Source: CAZVJA01 sp964626885 (lineage in GTDB: Bacteria; Planctomycetota; Planctomycetia; Planctomycetales; Planctomycetaceae). From it: a stretch of DNA of 6,510 nt. The notes beneath the pieces were generated by a model that saw only the letters and a program-made list of their open reading frames with translations, was not told where the DNA came from and did not search any database. Positions 4,742 to 6,510 of this stretch are shown piece after piece. Numbering within the stretch: the stretch's first letter is position 1; each line of letters begins with the position of its first letter. A program made the position numbers and the translations under genes. The stretch is from the NCBI GenBank assembly GCA_964626885.1, contig CAZVJA010000268.1, forward strand, positions 1 through 6,510. The letters run 5' to 3'.

Positions 4742-6510
4742 ATGGCAGGACTTCGTGACAATCTGATCCGGGAAGACCGGGAAATTCCTCGGAGCCGGGC
4801 CAAAACCCCCAAAGGCTTCGAGACGACCGACGCTTTCTTGGCGGATATGCGATCGAAGTATGAATGGGGCTACGGCTTCAACGAGCACAATATCCTGGCA
4901 GGCAAGGATGATGCCAAGTTCACGGTCGGCAATCAGTGGGATCCGATTGTCGAACAGCGCCGTCGCACCGCCAACAAGCCCGTCCTGACTTTCAACCGAC
5001 TGATCGCCTTCGTTGCGCAAATCGTCGGCAACCGCCTCATGAACGAGACGGAAATCCGTGTTCATCCCGACAAGGCCGGCACCAAGGAAATCGCCGAGAT
5101 CCGGGAAGGTCTGATCCGGTCGATTTTCAAGAACTCGCACGCCGATTTCGCCCGCGATGAAGCCGCGAAATACCAGTGCGTCGGCGGCGAAGGCTATTTC
5201 ACCCTCTCGCTCGACTATGCCGACGACGATGTTTTCGAGCAAGAAATTCGCCTCTCGGCTGTGACCGATCCCTATTCCGTGGTCACGGACCCGCTGGCGA
5301 TCGAGCCAAGCGGTGCCGATGCTCAATGGGGTTTCGTGGGCGATGATATTCCGCAACAGGAATTCAAGAAACGCTGGCCTTGGGCGGCCGAAATCAGTTT
5401 CGAGAGCGAAAAGACTTGGAACAATAGCGGCTTCTGGCTGCACGAAGACACCATTCGCGTCGTCTCCTATTGGCGAATGGTCACGGACGGTTTCAAGACC
5501 CTTGCGCTCTATCAGGACGGAACCGTTCACGATGTTTCGGACATGGAAGAGTTCGAATACATCAATTTCGTTGAAACCCGCTCGGACGGCTCCCCCTATA
5601 TTCGGGAAGTGCCCAAGCGCATGGCTCGGCTCTATGTGTGCTCGGGCAACGCAATTCTCGAAGGGCCCTACGACTATCCGATCTCGTCGCTGCCGATTTA
5701 CCGCGTGCCGGGATGGGAACTCAACGATGGTGAAAAGATCCACCGTTGGGGCCTGATCCGGTTCCTGAAAGACCCGCAACGGCTGCACAACTATTGGCGC
5801 TCGACCGTGGCCGAACAGCTTGTGGCCGCGCCGCGGAACAAGTGGCTCACCACGCCGGAAGCGGTGAAGGGGCACGAAGCCAAGTGGCGCCGTGCGCCGA
5901 CCGCCGACGACCCTTTCCTTTACTACAACGATGGGGAAAACGCGCCGGTCCACATTCCCCCGCCCGGCATCGACGCCGCACTGGTCAACGAAGCCGGTCT
6001 TGCGACCCAGGATCTCAAGGATATCTCGAATATCCACGAAGCCTCGCTCGGAATGCCGAGCAACGAAGTTTCCAAGGTCGCGATCCAGCAGCGCCAGATG
6101 GTTTCCGATGTGGGAACCTACATCTACGTCGATCGCCGCCGCATTGCCGACGAGCGTTGCGCGAAGAATATCAACGAACTGATCCCCTACATCTACGACA
6201 CCAAGCGGATTGTTGCGGTGATCGGCCGCGACGATAAGCGCCTCATGATGGTGATAAACGACCCGAGCAACCCGAACTCGGACGTGACGATGGGTAAATA
6301 CGGCGTCACCGTCTCGGTCGGCCCGGCCAGCGAAACCAAGCGAGCGCTCGCGAGCGAACAGATGATGGCGTTCGTCAATGCGATGCCGCAGGCCGCGGGC
6401 GTGGTGATGGATCTCGTGGCCGAAGCACAGGATTGGCCGAAGAGCGGTGAATTCGCGCAACGGTTCAAGATGCTGCTCCCGCCCGGCACCATTCCGGAAG
6501 ACGAAATGAC
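4742..6510 (+). CDS. Portal protein, P22 family (partial, 3' end outside window)
   Basis: An open frame of 589 codons runs from ATG 4742 to the window edge with no stop. Portal proteins form the dodecameric ring at one head vertex through which terminase pumps DNA and to which the tail attaches. The P22-type portal family is recognised from G-N-Q-W-D-P (63-68), K-P-V-L-T-F-N-R-L-I-A-F-V-A-Q-I-V-G-N (79-97), and the E-I-R-E-G-L-I-R-S-I helix (119-128). Further matches are G-G-E-G-Y-F (148-153), D-P-Y-S-V-V-T-D-P (176-184) with D-A-Q-W-G-F (193-198), and the L-K-D-P-Q-R-L-H-N-Y-W-R-S helix (342-354) followed by a segment through A-A-P-R-N-K-W. The stretch V-A-I-Q-Q-R-Q (446-452) and an S-V-G-P-A-S segment (525-530) complete the picture. 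P22 gp1 is about 725 residues, so perhaps a fifth is missing. It directly follows TerL, the usual order for this module. Confidence 0.93.
   Translation, partial: MAGLRDNLIREDREIPRSRAKTPKGFETTDAFLADMRSKYEWGYGFNEHNILAGKDDAKFTVGNQWDPIVEQRRRTANKPVLTFNRLIAFVAQIVGNRLMNETEIRVHPDKAGTKEIAEIREGLIRSIFKNSHADFARDEAAKYQCVGGEGYFTLSLDYADDDVFEQEIRLSAVTDPYSVVTDPLAIEPSGADAQWGFVGDDIPQQEFKKRWPWAAEISFESEKTWNNSGFWLHEDTIRVVSYWRMVTDGFKTLALYQDGTVHDVSDMEEFEYINFVETRSDGSPYIREVPKRMARLYVCSGNAILEGPYDYPISSLPIYRVPGWELNDGEKIHRWGLIRFLKDPQRLHNYWRSTVAEQLVAAPRNKWLTTPEAVKGHEAKWRRAPTADDPFLYYNDGENAPVHIPPPGIDAALVNEAGLATQDLKDISNIHEASLGMPSNEVSKVAIQQRQMVSDVGTYIYVDRRRIADERCAKNINELIPYIYDTKRIVAVIGRDDKRLMMVINDPSNPNSDVTMGKYGVTVSVGPASETKRALASEQMMAFVNAMPQAAGVVMDLVAEAQDWPKSGEFAQRFKMLLPPGTIPEDEM

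Noticed and set aside
6345..6356. 12-bp palindrome CGCTCGCGAGCG
   Set aside because: It lies inside conserved portal coding sequence rich in Ala/Glu/Arg codons, and one or two such palindromes are expected by chance.
4709..6460. A 583-codon open frame on the - strand
   Set aside because: It lies fully antisense to the portal frame, which has clear family motifs and a ribosome binding site. The antisense translation is repetitive in Arg, Val, Gly and His as expected for a shadow in GC-rich DNA. It has no recognisable motif.

Overview
The window is a piece of a tailed-phage (Caudoviricetes) genome or prophage, at the boundary between a run of small accessory genes and the head/packaging module. 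The two anchors are a complete terminase large subunit (2964-4727) and a P22-type portal protein that starts at 4742 and runs off the right edge. All genes read on the + strand. The DNA is GC-rich, and the portal and terminase look most like those of phages of Alphaproteobacteria, perhaps sphingomonads. That host guess is an inference from composition and protein style and is weak. No integrase, tRNA, attachment site or clearly bacterial gene is visible, so free phage and prophage cannot be told apart.

Layout: (1) 1-552 holds a KTSC-domain protein and a small helical protein, closed by a good intrinsic terminator (600-640). (2) A new transcription unit probably begins just after it: a helical protein (700-1026) and a coiled-coil protein (1023-1205). 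(3) A 60-base gap carries an 8-bp inverted repeat that overlaps the ribosome binding site of a MarR-like winged-helix protein (1266-1571). (4) A tight chain of small genes follows: a degenerate C2H2 zinc-finger microprotein (1568-1717), a hypothetical (1719-1976), a candidate terminase small subunit or terminase partner (1973-2326), a 72-residue hypothetical broken by an assembly gap (2346-2719), and another hypothetical (2716-2967). (5) Terminase large subunit and portal end the window. Five junctions are ATGA stop/start overlaps, so the block from 700 onward looks like one translationally coupled operon leading into DNA packaging.

The 100-N gap at 2525-2624 is very likely spurious. The 55 bases on its left are repeated exactly on its right, as expected when two contigs that share a k-mer-length end are scaffolded without merging. 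Removing one copy plus the Ns restores a single open frame.

I see no defence island, CRISPR array or mobile element. The most unusual biology is a shared C-terminal tail, -PTYDL or -PEYDL, on three otherwise unrelated small proteins, written with different synonymous codons. Second is the zinc-finger microprotein whose fourth zinc ligand is replaced by tyrosine.
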